Position numbers and translations under genes: made by a program. Shown piece by piece: positions 1 through 8,179 of a stretch of 64,000 nucleotides of DNA; position 1 is the stretch's first letter, and every line of letters begins with the position of its first letter. Origin of the DNA: Patescibacteria group bacterium (GTDB lineage: Bacteria; Patescibacteria; Paceibacteria; Paceibacterales; UBA10102); assembly GCA_024239055.1 (NCBI GenBank), contig JANBVJ010000001.1:496001-560000 (forward strand), in the 5' to 3' direction. Under the pieces are notes generated by a model. It was given only the letters and a program-made list of their open reading frames with translations. It made no database searches and was not told the origin of the DNA.

Positions 1-2
1 TA

Positions 3-125
3 ACCGCAGCTGGTGACTCCGCAAAGATTCAAAAAGCAAGAAGTATACTTATATGGACTGTTGTTGCCTTTGCTATTATTCTTGTGGCAAAAGGGGCTCC
101 GGATGTCATTCGTTCAATCCTTTGA
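3..125 (+). CDS. VirB2/TrbC-like small membrane protein, C-terminal fragment
   Basis: Only the last 40 residues lie in the window; the gene starts to the left. The fragment reads a basic ARSILIW stretch, a hydrophobic helix (TVVAFAIILVA) and KGAPDVIRSIL before TGA. This matches the end of the two small proteins at 33925 and 34369, which read KLIWAVVGIGLA..AKGIPTVI. Those resemble the VirB2/TrbC two-helix pilin family of type IV secretion systems. The family call is inference from this internal similarity. Exact function is unknown; in such genomes these small proteins often sit in groups, so more copies may lie upstream. Confidence 0.6.
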   Translation, partial: TAAGDSAKIQKARSILIWTVVAFAIILVAKGAPDVIRSIL

Positions 126-210
126 CAAGTTTTACAATAGGTGGTATTATGAATACATATTAATTTATGTAATATTTGGATGTTTAGCGAAGTCCAATTC
201 TTAAACACTT

Positions 211-1740
211 ATGGAACAGTTAACCTTACCCATCGTGGGTGTTCTTGTGTTGATCGTTGGAGCTGTTATAGGGTATATTGCCAGACAACTCTTAGTCTCC
301 AAACGCGCGGGAACTATAGAACAGAAGATTGCCAACCAGCTATCACAAGCTGAAAAAGAGAAAGAAAAGCTTGTAGATAAGGCAAAAGACGAGGCCAAAC
401 AATTACTAGAAAAAGCAAAGTCTGAGGAGGACGAACGCCGTCAGGCTGTCTTAAAGTCAGAACAGCTGCTTTTAAAACGCGAGAGTATTTTAGAAGAGAG
501 GCTTTTGGAACAGGAGACTTCAAAAACAGAGTTTAAAAAAAAGGTGAGTCGTCTAGGGGAAATAGAGAAAGAGATTGGAGAAAAGCGTGAGGATGTTGTA
601 AAAGCATTGGAAAAAACCTCAGGACTCACAAAAGAAGAAGCAAAAGAAGAGATTATAAAGCAGGTGGAAGTGCAGTCAGAACAGGATATTCAAGTACGCA
701 TTAGAAAGCTTGAGGCTGATGCAGAAGACAGATATTCTCGCAGGGCAAAAGAGATTGTGGCCTATGCTATTCAAAAGACAGCAGTCCCCCAGGCCCAAGA
801 GATTACTACCTCTACTGTTATACTGCCTTCTGAAGACCTGAAGGGGAAGATTATTGGAAAGGAAGGAAGAAATATACGATCTTTAGAGCGTCTTGCGGGA
901 GTTGAGATTGTTGTGGATGAGACTCCAGAAACAGTTGTTATCTCAGGATTTGATCCGCTTCGGCGTCACATTGCAAAGGTGGCTTTGGAGCGTCTTATTA
1001 AAGACGGCAGAATTCATCCCGCTCGCGTAGAAGAGGAGGTTGAGAAGGTAAAGGCCGAGGTTGAGATTCAGACGAAGGAGGCGGGAGAGGCTACTGTTTA
1101 TGACCTTGGTATTGTCGGATTGGATCCAAAGTTGATTCAGCTTCTTGGACGTTTGAAGTTCCGTACCTCATTTGGTCAAAATGTACTCCTGCACTCAGTT
1201 GAGGTTGCATACTTAGCTTCAGCTCTCGCAGCTGAAATGGGAGCTGACATAAGTGTTGCAAAGAAGGCAGGGCTCTTCCATGATATTGGAAAAGCGCTGG
1301 ATCACGAGATTGAGGGATCCCACGTAGATATTGGAATGAAGGTGCTAGAGAAGTTCGGAGTTGAGAAAGAGGTAGTTGACGCAATGAAGTCTCACCATGA
1401 GGATTATCCTTATGAATCAGTGGAGGCCATTTTAGTGCAGGCAGCTGACGCTATTTCAGCCTCACGCCCTGGAGCGAGAAAAGACACCTTAGAGAATTAT
1501 CTCAAACGTATTGGGGAACTTGAGACCTTAGCTTCCTCATTTGAGGGAGTGGAAAAGGCATATGCTATACAAGCGGGCAGAGAGATACGGGTATTTGTAA
1601 CTCCTGAAAAGATTGATGATGCCGCCTCCCAACAGCTGGCACGGGATATTGCAAAGAGAATTGAGGAGGAGCTCAAGTATCCAGGAGAGATAAAGGTAAC
1701 TCTTATTCGAGAGAATAGATTTGTAGAACACGCAAGATAA
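211..1740 (+). CDS. rny: Ribonuclease Y
   Basis: Membrane-anchored endoribonuclease that starts mRNA decay. The 509 residues are close to the usual family length. Visible in order: an N-terminal membrane helix (about 7-24), a long charged coiled coil (about 30-190), a KH RNA-binding domain with GKIIGKEG at 212-219, and an HD hydrolase domain with the metal-binding His-Asp at 357-358 (HDIGKALDHE). The start ATG directly precedes the hydrophobic helix. A hairpin terminator follows the stop codon, so the gene closes its own transcript ahead of two opposite-strand tRNAs. Nothing looks broken. Confidence 0.96.
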   Translation: MEQLTLPIVGVLVLIVGAVIGYIARQLLVSKRAGTIEQKIANQLSQAEKEKEKLVDKAKDEAKQLLEKAKSEEDERRQAVLKSEQLLLKRESILEERLLEQETSKTEFKKKVSRLGEIEKEIGEKREDVVKALEKTSGLTKEEAKEEIIKQVEVQSEQDIQVRIRKLEADAEDRYSRRAKEIVAYAIQKTAVPQAQEITTSTVILPSEDLKGKIIGKEGRNIRSLERLAGVEIVVDETPETVVISGFDPLRRHIAKVALERLIKDGRIHPARVEEEVEKVKAEVEIQTKEAGEATVYDLGIVGLDPKLIQLLGRLKFRTSFGQNVLLHSVEVAYLASALAAEMGADISVAKKAGLFHDIGKALDHEIEGSHVDIGMKVLEKFGVEKEVVDAMKSHHEDYPYESVEAILVQAADAISASRPGARKDTLENYLKRIGELETLASSFEGVEKAYAIQAGREIRVFVTPEKIDDAASQQLARDIAKRIEEELKYPGEIKVTLIRENRFVEHAR

Positions 1741-1747
1741 GAAAGAA

Positions 1748-1774
1748 CCACCCCTCTAGGGGTGGCTTTCTCTT
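1748..1774 (+). terminator. Intrinsic terminator after rny
   Basis: CCACCCC and GGGGTGG form a 7-bp stem around TCTA, followed by a T/C-rich tail (CTTTCTCTT). It lies 7 bases after the rny stop. The tail is not a pure T-run. Confidence 0.6.
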
Positions 1775-1777
1775 GTG

Positions 1778-1849
1778 AGCGGGTGAACGGATTCGAACCG
1801 TCATCTTTTCCTTGGAAGGGAAAAATAATAGCCATTATACGACACCCGC
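1778..1849 (-). tRNA. tRNA-Gly(TCC)
   Basis: The minus strand folds as a cloverleaf with acceptor GCGGGTG/CACCCGC, anticodon loop CTTCCAA and T-loop TTCGAAT. The CCA end is not encoded. Confidence 0.95.
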
Positions 1850-1864
1850 GGTGTTCTTTTTTTG

Positions 1865-1935
1865 TCGGGGCACCCAGATTCGAACTGGAACTAAATCCTC
1901 CCAAAGGACTCGTGCTGCCGTTACACTATGCCCCG
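1865..1935 (-). tRNA. tRNA-Pro(TGG)
   Basis: Minus strand. Acceptor CGGGGCA/TGCCCCG with the C1 start typical of proline tRNAs, anticodon loop TTTGGGA, discriminator A, no encoded CCA. It lies 15 bases upstream of tRNA-Gly(TCC) on the same strand. Confidence 0.94.
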
Positions 1936-1983
1936 TCTCTAGTAATGTGTATACCATTTTTGTGGGTGCAGGTCAATTTATGG

Positions 1984-1989
1984 TATAAT
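1984..1989 (+). promoter_or_regulatory. -10 box (TATAAT) of the histidine kinase gene
   Basis: A perfect TATAAT ends 8 bases before the ATG at 1998. Transcription would begin about 7 bases after the box, so the mRNA would have almost no leader. No Shine-Dalgarno sequence is present. The -35 region is weak. Confidence 0.6.
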
Positions 1990-1997
1990 TTCTGAAT

Positions 1998-2969
1998 ATG
2001 ACTTGGAAAGAGATTTTATCTGAACTTGATGTTTTAAACCAATGTAAGAAGTACGGTATTCCTTTGTGGCAGTGCCCGAATTTTTTGTTTTTGGTAATGG
2101 GAGGAATTATTATTTTCTCCACTCTCCTCTCCTATTTTTTGGGTAAGAGGTATATTGATGAACCTGAGGTAACAGTCCTTATTGTTATTTTATTTACCAT
2201 CATTCTTCTTATTCTTTCCTTTATCATCACACGCTCATTTGAAAGGTTGGCTGAGGCTTCACGTTTAAAGTCTGAGTTTGTGAGTATTGTTTCTCATCAA
2301 CTTCGTGCCCCAATTTCTAATATGAAGTGGGCTTTAGACTTTTTGATGTCAGGAAGGTCTGGCAAGGTGGAGGATGCGCAGCTAGGATATTTTCAGATAT
2401 TAAAACAGAACTCAGCACGCATGGAAGAGCTAGTCGCAGACCTTTTAGTTGTCTCGCGCATTGATCAGGGTACGCTTCCTGTGAAAATGAGTAAATTTTC
2501 CTTTAGGGAACTCTTGGACGGAATTATCTTTGAATTTGATTCTTATTTAAAGGCCTCAAATGTTCAGCTCAAGATTGAGGGGCCAAAGATTCTGCCGCGG
2601 CTTTTACAGAATGAGGATCATATTCGAGACGTAATTCAGAATCTTTTAGATAACGCCATCCGTTACTCTGCGAATTCTGTAGAGGAAAAGAAAAGAAGTA
2701 AGATTCAGATTCGTTACGGTAAAAAAGGAAACCAGTTCTTTTTTGAAATTGAGGATAACGGAGTTGGCATTCCAAAAGAAGACCAAAAGCATATCTTTGA
2801 GAAGTTTTTCCGTTCTCGTAACGCACTAAAGCAAGAGACTCAGGGTTCAGGACTCGGGCTGTATATTGTAAAGTCTCTGATTGTATTAGCTAAAGGGCGT
2901 ATTAGTTTTAAAAGTGAGCAGGATAAAGGTTCGACATTTTTATTCACTATTCCAATGTCATTAAAATGA
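1998..2969 (+). CDS. Membrane sensor histidine kinase heading pilus locus A
   Basis: 323 residues. Two membrane helices (about 29-48 and 58-78) lie close together with almost no extracellular loop, so the sensor probably reads the membrane or an intramembrane partner. The HisKA domain carries the phospho-acceptor H100 in SIVSHQLRAP. The HATPase domain shows the N box (NLLDNAIRY), G1 (DNGVGIP), F box (EKFF) and G2 (GSGLGLYIV), so the kinase looks intact. Its stop overlaps the start of the response regulator at 2966 (ATGA), and that gene in turn overlaps pilB. The pair therefore probably controls or is co-expressed with the pilus operon; this is inference from context. Confidence 0.92.
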   Translation: MTWKEILSELDVLNQCKKYGIPLWQCPNFLFLVMGGIIIFSTLLSYFLGKRYIDEPEVTVLIVILFTIILLILSFIITRSFERLAEASRLKSEFVSIVSHQLRAPISNMKWALDFLMSGRSGKVEDAQLGYFQILKQNSARMEELVADLLVVSRIDQGTLPVKMSKFSFRELLDGIIFEFDSYLKASNVQLKIEGPKILPRLLQNEDHIRDVIQNLLDNAIRYSANSVEEKKRSKIQIRYGKKGNQFFFEIEDNGVGIPKEDQKHIFEKFFRSRNALKQETQGSGLGLYIVKSLIVLAKGRISFKSEQDKGSTFLFTIPMSLK

Positions 2970-3334
2970 AGCAAATTTTATTCATTGAAGACGAATCAGC
3001 ACTTCAGAAAACCATAGGGGAGTCGCTCAGACAGGAAGACTTTGAGGTGTTATCAGCTCTTGATGGGGAGATAGGAATACGGACTGCAAAAGAGAAGCGT
3101 CCGGATCTTATTATTTTAGACCTTGTACTTCCCAAGAAAGATGGTTTTGAGGTTTTAGAAGATTTAAAAAAAGGAGAGGGAACTAAAAATATTCCTGTTA
3201 TTGTTCTTACAAATCTAGAGGATTTAAAGGGCATACAGCGAGCTATTGATTTGGGAGCAACCACATATTTAGTAAAGTCCAATTACCGATTGGACGAGGT
3301 CGTGGAAAAAATCAAAGGTGTACTTTCCTCATGA
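2966..3334 (+). CDS. Single-domain response regulator (CheY-like)
   Basis: 122 residues, receiver domain only. Visible are the acidic pocket (IEDE, 7-10), phospho-acceptor D52 in LDLVLPKKDG, T82 in VLTN and K104 in LVKS, so all catalytic positions are present. There is no DNA-binding output domain, so it should act by protein contact. It overlaps the kinase gene upstream and the pilB gene downstream by 4 bases each, which suggests tight co-translation. A PilB ATPase or motor-associated partner is a reasonable target, but that is inference. A broken relative sits between pilB and pilT in locus B (50720). Confidence 0.92.
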   Translation: MKQILFIEDESALQKTIGESLRQEDFEVLSALDGEIGIRTAKEKRPDLIILDLVLPKKDGFEVLEDLKKGEGTKNIPVIVLTNLEDLKGIQRAIDLGATTYLVKSNYRLDEVVEKIKGVLSS

Positions 3335-5073
3335 AGGTTGAGAACCAGCAGTTAAAGGCCTTTCTCTTGGACTCGGGTTTAGTGAAGAAAAAGGATTTAG
3401 ATGCAGCTGATAAAAAGGCAGCTAAGACAAAAAAGCGTTTGTCTGATGTGCTGCTTGCGGGAGGCTTTATCTCAGAGGAGGAGCTGATTAAGATGGAAGC
3501 TTACATCTTGGGTATTCCTTTTGTAAACTTGATAGAAGAGAAGATTCCTTCTGAGATATTAAAACTTATTCCAGAACCTATTGCTCGCTCTCACAACATT
3601 GTGGCTTTCCGTAAAAAAGGCCAGGAGCTTGAAGTTGCTATGTTGGATCCCGAGGATTTGGCAACTATAGACTTTATTAGAAAGAAGTCTAATCTCAAAA
3701 TTCTTCCACGGCTTACGACCCCAGAGGGTATGAAGCAGGTCTTGCGCCAGTACTCAAAGACCTTGGAAGCTGAATTCGGGGATATTATTAAAAAGGATGT
3801 TGGCGGCATTAAATCTCTCAGAGATAAGGGTTTGGATGAAGGAAAAAATCTTAAAAAAACGGCGGAAGAGCTCCCTGTCATCCGTATCGTAGATACCTTG
3901 TTAAAGCATGCAATTCTACAGCGTGCTTCTGATATTCATATTGAACTTACTGAGAGAGAGGTTTTAGTACGTTATCGTATTGACGGTGTACTTCGTGACG
4001 CGATGGTGCTTCCCAGACAGGCCACCTCTGGTATAGTGGCGCGTATTAAAGTGCTGGCTAATTTAAAACTAGACGAGCATCGACTTCCTCAGGATGGTAG
4101 ATTTAAAGTAGAGGCAGAGGAATATAAGTACTCTGTCCGTGTCTCAATTCTTCCGGTATTCGGGGGCGAGAAGGTGGTTATGCGTTTGCTTTCTGAAACC
4201 GCTGATGCCTTTACTTTAGAAGAACTTGGATTGCGTGGAGTGGCTCTAGAGGTTATACAGGATGGATTGAAACGCCCGGTTGGCATGATTTTGGTCACAG
4301 GTCCCACGGGTTCAGGTAAAACTACCACTCTGTATTCCATGATGGAGATTTTAAATACACCTGAGGTGAATATCTCTACAGTAGAAGATCCCATAGAGTA
4401 TAGGATGCCGCGTATTAATCAGACTCAGGTGAATTCAAGAATTGGGCTTACCTTTGCCTCAGGTCTCAGGTCTCTTTTGCGTCAGGACCCTGATATTATG
4501 ATGGTAGGAGAGATTAGAGATAAGGAGACCGCGGGTCTTGCCATTAATTCAGCATTAACCGGGCACCTAGTGCTTTCTACTCTTCATACTAATAATGCCG
4601 CTGGGGCTGTACCAAGATTGATTGATATGAAAGTGGAACCATTTCTCATTTCTTCTACTTTAAGTGTTATCGTGGCGCAGCGATTAGTACGGAGACTGTG
4701 TGAGGATAAAAAAGAGTATAAACTTTCTCAAAAAGATATAGTTGAAATTGGGAAATACTGCGATCTGAAAAAAGTACTCAGTATGATACAAAAAGAGAAG
4801 GGAGCGAACGTAAAGACTATAGGAGATGTTGTGTTTTATCATCCTCAGGTAAAAAAGGTATGCCCCGATGGATATAAGGGACGAGTTGGAATTTATGAAG
4901 TTATGCCAGTGACAGAAACCTTAAAACAGTTGTTCGTGAATGGAGCCACATCAGATCAGATTCAGGAAAGAGCGGTCACAGAAGGTATGGTTACTATGGT
5001 AGAGGATGGTCTTATAAAGGCTGCCCAAGGACTGACTTCTATTGAAGAGGTTCTGAGGGTTATTACTGAGTAA
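3331..5073 (+). CDS. pilB: PilB/GspE-type filament assembly ATPase (locus A)
   Basis: Hexameric ATPase that powers pilin or pseudopilin polymerisation at the inner face of the membrane. 580 residues, usual length. The N-terminal GSPII_E domain (about 1-150) carries LLAGGFISEEEL. The motor domain has Walker A GPTGSGKTT at 324-332, an Asp box, Walker B (IMMVGEIRD) and a His box (TGHLVLSTLHTN). The zinc tetracysteine motif near the C terminus is degraded: RLCEDK and KVCPDGY keep only one cysteine of each pair, whereas the locus B PilB keeps all four. It starts inside the response regulator stop and runs on to pilC. Confidence 0.94.
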   Translation: MKVENQQLKAFLLDSGLVKKKDLDAADKKAAKTKKRLSDVLLAGGFISEEELIKMEAYILGIPFVNLIEEKIPSEILKLIPEPIARSHNIVAFRKKGQELEVAMLDPEDLATIDFIRKKSNLKILPRLTTPEGMKQVLRQYSKTLEAEFGDIIKKDVGGIKSLRDKGLDEGKNLKKTAEELPVIRIVDTLLKHAILQRASDIHIELTEREVLVRYRIDGVLRDAMVLPRQATSGIVARIKVLANLKLDEHRLPQDGRFKVEAEEYKYSVRVSILPVFGGEKVVMRLLSETADAFTLEELGLRGVALEVIQDGLKRPVGMILVTGPTGSGKTTTLYSMMEILNTPEVNISTVEDPIEYRMPRINQTQVNSRIGLTFASGLRSLLRQDPDIMMVGEIRDKETAGLAINSALTGHLVLSTLHTNNAAGAVPRLIDMKVEPFLISSTLSVIVAQRLVRRLCEDKKEYKLSQKDIVEIGKYCDLKKVLSMIQKEKGANVKTIGDVVFYHPQVKKVCPDGYKGRVGIYEVMPVTETLKQLFVNGATSDQIQERAVTEGMVTMVEDGLIKAAQGLTSIEEVLRVITE

Positions 5074-5074
5074 A

Positions 5075-6298
5075 ATGCCTCAATATTCATACACGGCTAC
5101 CTCCTATAAGGGAAAGAAAATATCTGGGCAGGAGAGCGCAGCTTCTGTTCAGGAACTGGCTCGTTTACTTCACAAGAAAGGATATGTTTTAGTTTCCTCA
5201 AAAGATGCAGAGAAGAAGGGAGTTTTCTCCATGGAAATCCAAAATCCCCTTGAGGCACTATTTGGAGTTTCTCTAGTGGATAAACTCATGTTTGTACGTA
5301 ATCTTCAAGTGATGGTGGCTTCGGGCGTCTCTCTTCCAAGGGCTTTGGGTGTTCTTAGTCGCCAGACAAAGTCTCTGAAGTTTAAGAAATCCATTGAAGA
5401 TATATCAGATAGGATTATAAAGGGATCTTCACTGTCTGATGCAATGGAAGCGCATGGAAAAATATTCTCAGAGCTTTTTGTGAATATGGTCAGGGTAGGA
5501 GAAGAATCAGGAACCATGGAAAAGGTACTGTCTAACCTGACGGTGCAGTTGGAACAGGAGCACGAGATACGTTCACGAGTTATGGGAGCTCTTATGTATC
5601 CTGCGGTTATCTTAGTTGCCATGTTTGGTATAGGAGTACTCATGCTTGTGCTTGTGGTGCCTACATTGGCTAAAACCTTTGAGGATTTGAATGTGGATCT
5701 TCCGCCAACCACTCAGGTTATAATTGGTCTTGGAGAGTTTGTTAGTAATTTTTGGTATTTTGCTATCCTTATTTTGATTGTGCTCGTATGGGCAGGATAT
5801 TTCCTTTTTCGCATGCCTCAGGTCAAGCGTATCTTTGATACAGTTATTCTGCGTACTCCTGTATTTGGAGATATTGTGAGAAAGGTTAATGCTGCTTTTA
5901 CCGCTCGTACTTTATCTTCACTTATATCTTCGGGAGTTCCTATTACAAGGTCACTTGAGATTACATCTCATATTTTGGGAAATGTGCATTTTCGAGATGC
6001 GCTTTTAGATGCGGCCACCCAGATGAAAAAAGGAGACAAGCTGTCTAAGATTTTAGGTAAATATGAGAACTTATATCCTGTGCTGGTGGTGCAAATGATA
6101 GAGGTTGGAGAGGAGACAGGACGGACAGCAGAGATATTAGAGAAGCTGGCTGATTTTTTTGAAGAAGAGGTGACTAGTATTACAGAAAATCTAACTTCAA
6201 TTATAGAACCCATTTTGATGCTGATTATTGGAGCTGTTGTAGGGTTCTTTGCTATTTCTATGATTCAGCCAATGTATTCGCTTTTGGGTTCAGTCTGA
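5075..6298 (+). CDS. pilC: PilC/GspF inner-membrane platform protein (locus A)
   Basis: 407 residues. Two repeated T2SSF domains (about 65-190 and 270-395) each precede a membrane segment, with helices near 170-190, 220-245 and 375-400. The family forms the membrane platform that PilB turns. GxSLxxAL- and EVGEETG-type motifs occur in both halves (VGEESGTMEKVL and VGEETGRTAEIL). The ATG lies 1 base after the pilB stop. Its TGA shares bases with the ATG of the next gene, so the whole locus is one tightly packed operon. Confidence 0.94.
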   Translation: MPQYSYTATSYKGKKISGQESAASVQELARLLHKKGYVLVSSKDAEKKGVFSMEIQNPLEALFGVSLVDKLMFVRNLQVMVASGVSLPRALGVLSRQTKSLKFKKSIEDISDRIIKGSSLSDAMEAHGKIFSELFVNMVRVGEESGTMEKVLSNLTVQLEQEHEIRSRVMGALMYPAVILVAMFGIGVLMLVLVVPTLAKTFEDLNVDLPPTTQVIIGLGEFVSNFWYFAILILIVLVWAGYFLFRMPQVKRIFDTVILRTPVFGDIVRKVNAAFTARTLSSLISSGVPITRSLEITSHILGNVHFRDALLDAATQMKKGDKLSKILGKYENLYPVLVVQMIEVGEETGRTAEILEKLADFFEEEVTSITENLTSIIEPILMLIIGAVVGFFAISMIQPMYSLLGSV

Positions 6299-7155
6299 TG
6301 AAAGGAGCTACACTTCTTGAGGTAATAATTGGAATAGCGGTTCTTTTTATTCTTGTTGCCATTGCGCTTCCGAGTTCTTCTACTAAAAAGACTACGGATA
6401 TTCAGATAGATGCTCAACAGATTGTCTCTACTCTTTCTCTTGCGAGGAGTAGAACTACGGCTTCAGAATCAGCTTCCCAGCATGGTGTATTCTTTGATGT
6501 CGTATCTTCTAGCTATACACTCTTTGAGGGATCAGATTATATTTCCCGTGATATAGGAGAAGACCAGGTATTTGAGCTTTCCTCCTCAGTTGAGATTTCC
6601 TCGGTGTCCTTTGCGGGAGGTAACGAGATTGTCTTTGAACGTATTTATGGAAGTACCCTCCAGTCAGGTTCTCTTGTTCTTGAGCTTGTTTCTGACCCAA
6701 GTGTTACTTCCACTGTGCTGGTTGCGCCTTCAGGACAGATTGATACATCTTCACCATTGGCTCCTTCAGACAACGGTAGAGTGGTAGATTCAAGGCATGT
6801 CCACATAGAATATGTGGGACGTGATATAAATACGTCTATAGAAAATATTGTACTCACCTTTCCTACTGCAACTGAGATTATTCCCATTTCAGATAATATG
6901 TCTGGAGGAGAGATTGTGTGGTCTTCAACTATTATGGTTGATGGGGAGGAGCAGCAACTTAGTATCCAGACGCACAGGCTGAATGATATTATGCTTGGAA
7001 CTCAGCTTTCTATAAAACGGGACAGAGGATTTAATACCAAGGCGTTGGAAGTGAGTCTGTCAGGAGACGTGAGCGGGGAGATAATAATTTATACAGCTTT
7101 AGGGGAATTAACGCCCGGAACTTCAATTTATGCGTCAACTCCAGATATTCAATAA
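6298..7155 (+). CDS. Prepilin-like minor (pseudo)pilin, GspH-like
   Basis: 285 residues. It opens with a type III signal of prepilin type: a short basic leader, KGATLLEVIIG with Glu at +5 of the mature protein, then a hydrophobic helix to about residue 25. The rest is a Ser/Thr-rich beta-type globular region without cysteines. It would be cut by the prepilin peptidase encoded at 55591 and added to the filament tip or body. The start overlaps the pilC stop, and the end overlaps the next pilin gene by 26 bases in a different frame. Assignment to GspH rather than another minor pilin is uncertain. Confidence 0.75.
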   Translation: MKGATLLEVIIGIAVLFILVAIALPSSSTKKTTDIQIDAQQIVSTLSLARSRTTASESASQHGVFFDVVSSSYTLFEGSDYISRDIGEDQVFELSSSVEISSVSFAGGNEIVFERIYGSTLQSGSLVLELVSDPSVTSTVLVAPSGQIDTSSPLAPSDNGRVVDSRHVHIEYVGRDINTSIENIVLTFPTATEIIPISDNMSGGEIVWSSTIMVDGEEQQLSIQTHRLNDIMLGTQLSIKRDRGFNTKALEVSLSGDVSGEIIIYTALGELTPGTSIYASTPDIQ

Positions 7156-7654
7156 CAAAGACGGGGTAACAGTGGTTGAAATTATGGTGGCAGTTTCCAT
7201 TCTTACCATAGCTTTAGGTGGTATATTAGCTCTGGCTTCTTTTTCTTTTGTTAGTACAGATTTAGCCTCACAAAACCTGCAGGCCTCGGCCTTAGCTAAA
7301 GGAACGATAGAAGCTCTGCGTAACTACCGGGATGGCATTGCTTGGGATAATGATGACGCGGGCAATGAGTACGATGGTTTGGGTGTTCTTTCTGTTGGAG
7401 TGCAATATTATCCTGAGATTTCAGGAGATGCCATTCCTAAATGGAAGTTTATACAGGGCGTTGAGACCACAGGCATCTTTGAGAGGAGCGTGGTCTTTGA
7501 AAATGTAGAGAGAGATGTTTTAGATACCATCACGGAATCAGGAGGAGTTGTGGACTTAAATACAAAGAAGGCAACAGTGACAGTCTTTTGGGAAGAGCGA
7601 GGCAGGACACATTCTGTTGACTTGGTAAGTTACTTTACGAACTGGAATAAATGA
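7130..7654 (+). CDS. Prepilin-like minor (pseudo)pilin, PilV/GspI-like
   Basis: 174 residues. The leader MRQLQIFNNKDG is followed by VTVVEIMVAVSILTIALGG, a prepilin-type cleavage site with Glu+5 and the N-terminal helix. The body carries no recognised domain. The gene starts inside the previous one and overlaps the next by 4 bases. Its place between GspH-like and PilW/GspJ-like proteins is the usual minor-pilin order. The PilV/GspI label rests on order and length only. Confidence 0.75.
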   Translation: MRQLQIFNNKDGVTVVEIMVAVSILTIALGGILALASFSFVSTDLASQNLQASALAKGTIEALRNYRDGIAWDNDDAGNEYDGLGVLSVGVQYYPEISGDAIPKWKFIQGVETTGIFERSVVFENVERDVLDTITESGGVVDLNTKKATVTVFWEERGRTHSVDLVSYFTNWNK

Positions 7655-8178
7655 GAATTAAACTGCAACAGCATAATCGTGGATTTACCTTAATTGAGCT
7701 TCTTGTGTATGCGGCCCTCTTAGTTTTGATTGTAGCTGCGGTAACTACATTGCTTTTTGGAGTTTTAAAATCCCATGTAAAAGCACGTGCTGTAAGGGAT
7801 GTTATACATAATACCATTCTTGCAACAGATGCCGTCTCACTAGAGATAAAGGAAGCTACAAGTGTATATGATTCTACGACAAGTAGTAGTCAACTGTCTT
7901 TGGAAACAACAAAAAATCTTCCTGTTGGGGAAACAAGTACGTATGTGGACTTTTTTATCTGTGAAAGTCGGCTGTGTATAAAGAGAGAATCTCAGTCCCC
8001 TATTGCTTTGACATCAGATTCAGTTGAGATTCGAAGTCTTGTATTTCAAAAGGTTGTGACCGGTTCCATCCCTTCTATTGTAATGAATCTACGCATTGGC
8101 TCTGTTAACCCAGAGAACAGATCAGATCTGGAGGCGGAGATAGAAACTACCTCTGTTATATCATTTAGGGCATACTAA
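7651..8178 (+). CDS. Prepilin-like minor (pseudo)pilin, PilW/GspJ-like
   Basis: 175 residues. RGFTLIELLVYAALLVLIVAAV is the classic prepilin helix with Glu+5. One Cys pair occurs in the body (FICESRLCI). It follows the ATGA overlap with the preceding pilin gene and ends 1 base before the next. It is probably a filament-tip component. The name reflects position in the operon rather than a detected family. Confidence 0.77.
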   Translation: MRIKLQQHNRGFTLIELLVYAALLVLIVAAVTTLLFGVLKSHVKARAVRDVIHNTILATDAVSLEIKEATSVYDSTTSSSQLSLETTKNLPVGETSTYVDFFICESRLCIKRESQSPIALTSDSVEIRSLVFQKVVTGSIPSIVMNLRIGSVNPENRSDLEAEIETTSVISFRAY

Positions 8179-8179
8179 T

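Noticed and set aside
13..204. 63-residue ORF at the left edge
   Set aside because: It overlaps in another frame the VirB2-like fragment (3-125), which matches three other proteins in the window; the ORF itself has no recognisable feature.
1762..1995. 77-residue plus-strand ORF
   Set aside because: It runs antisense through two tRNA genes.
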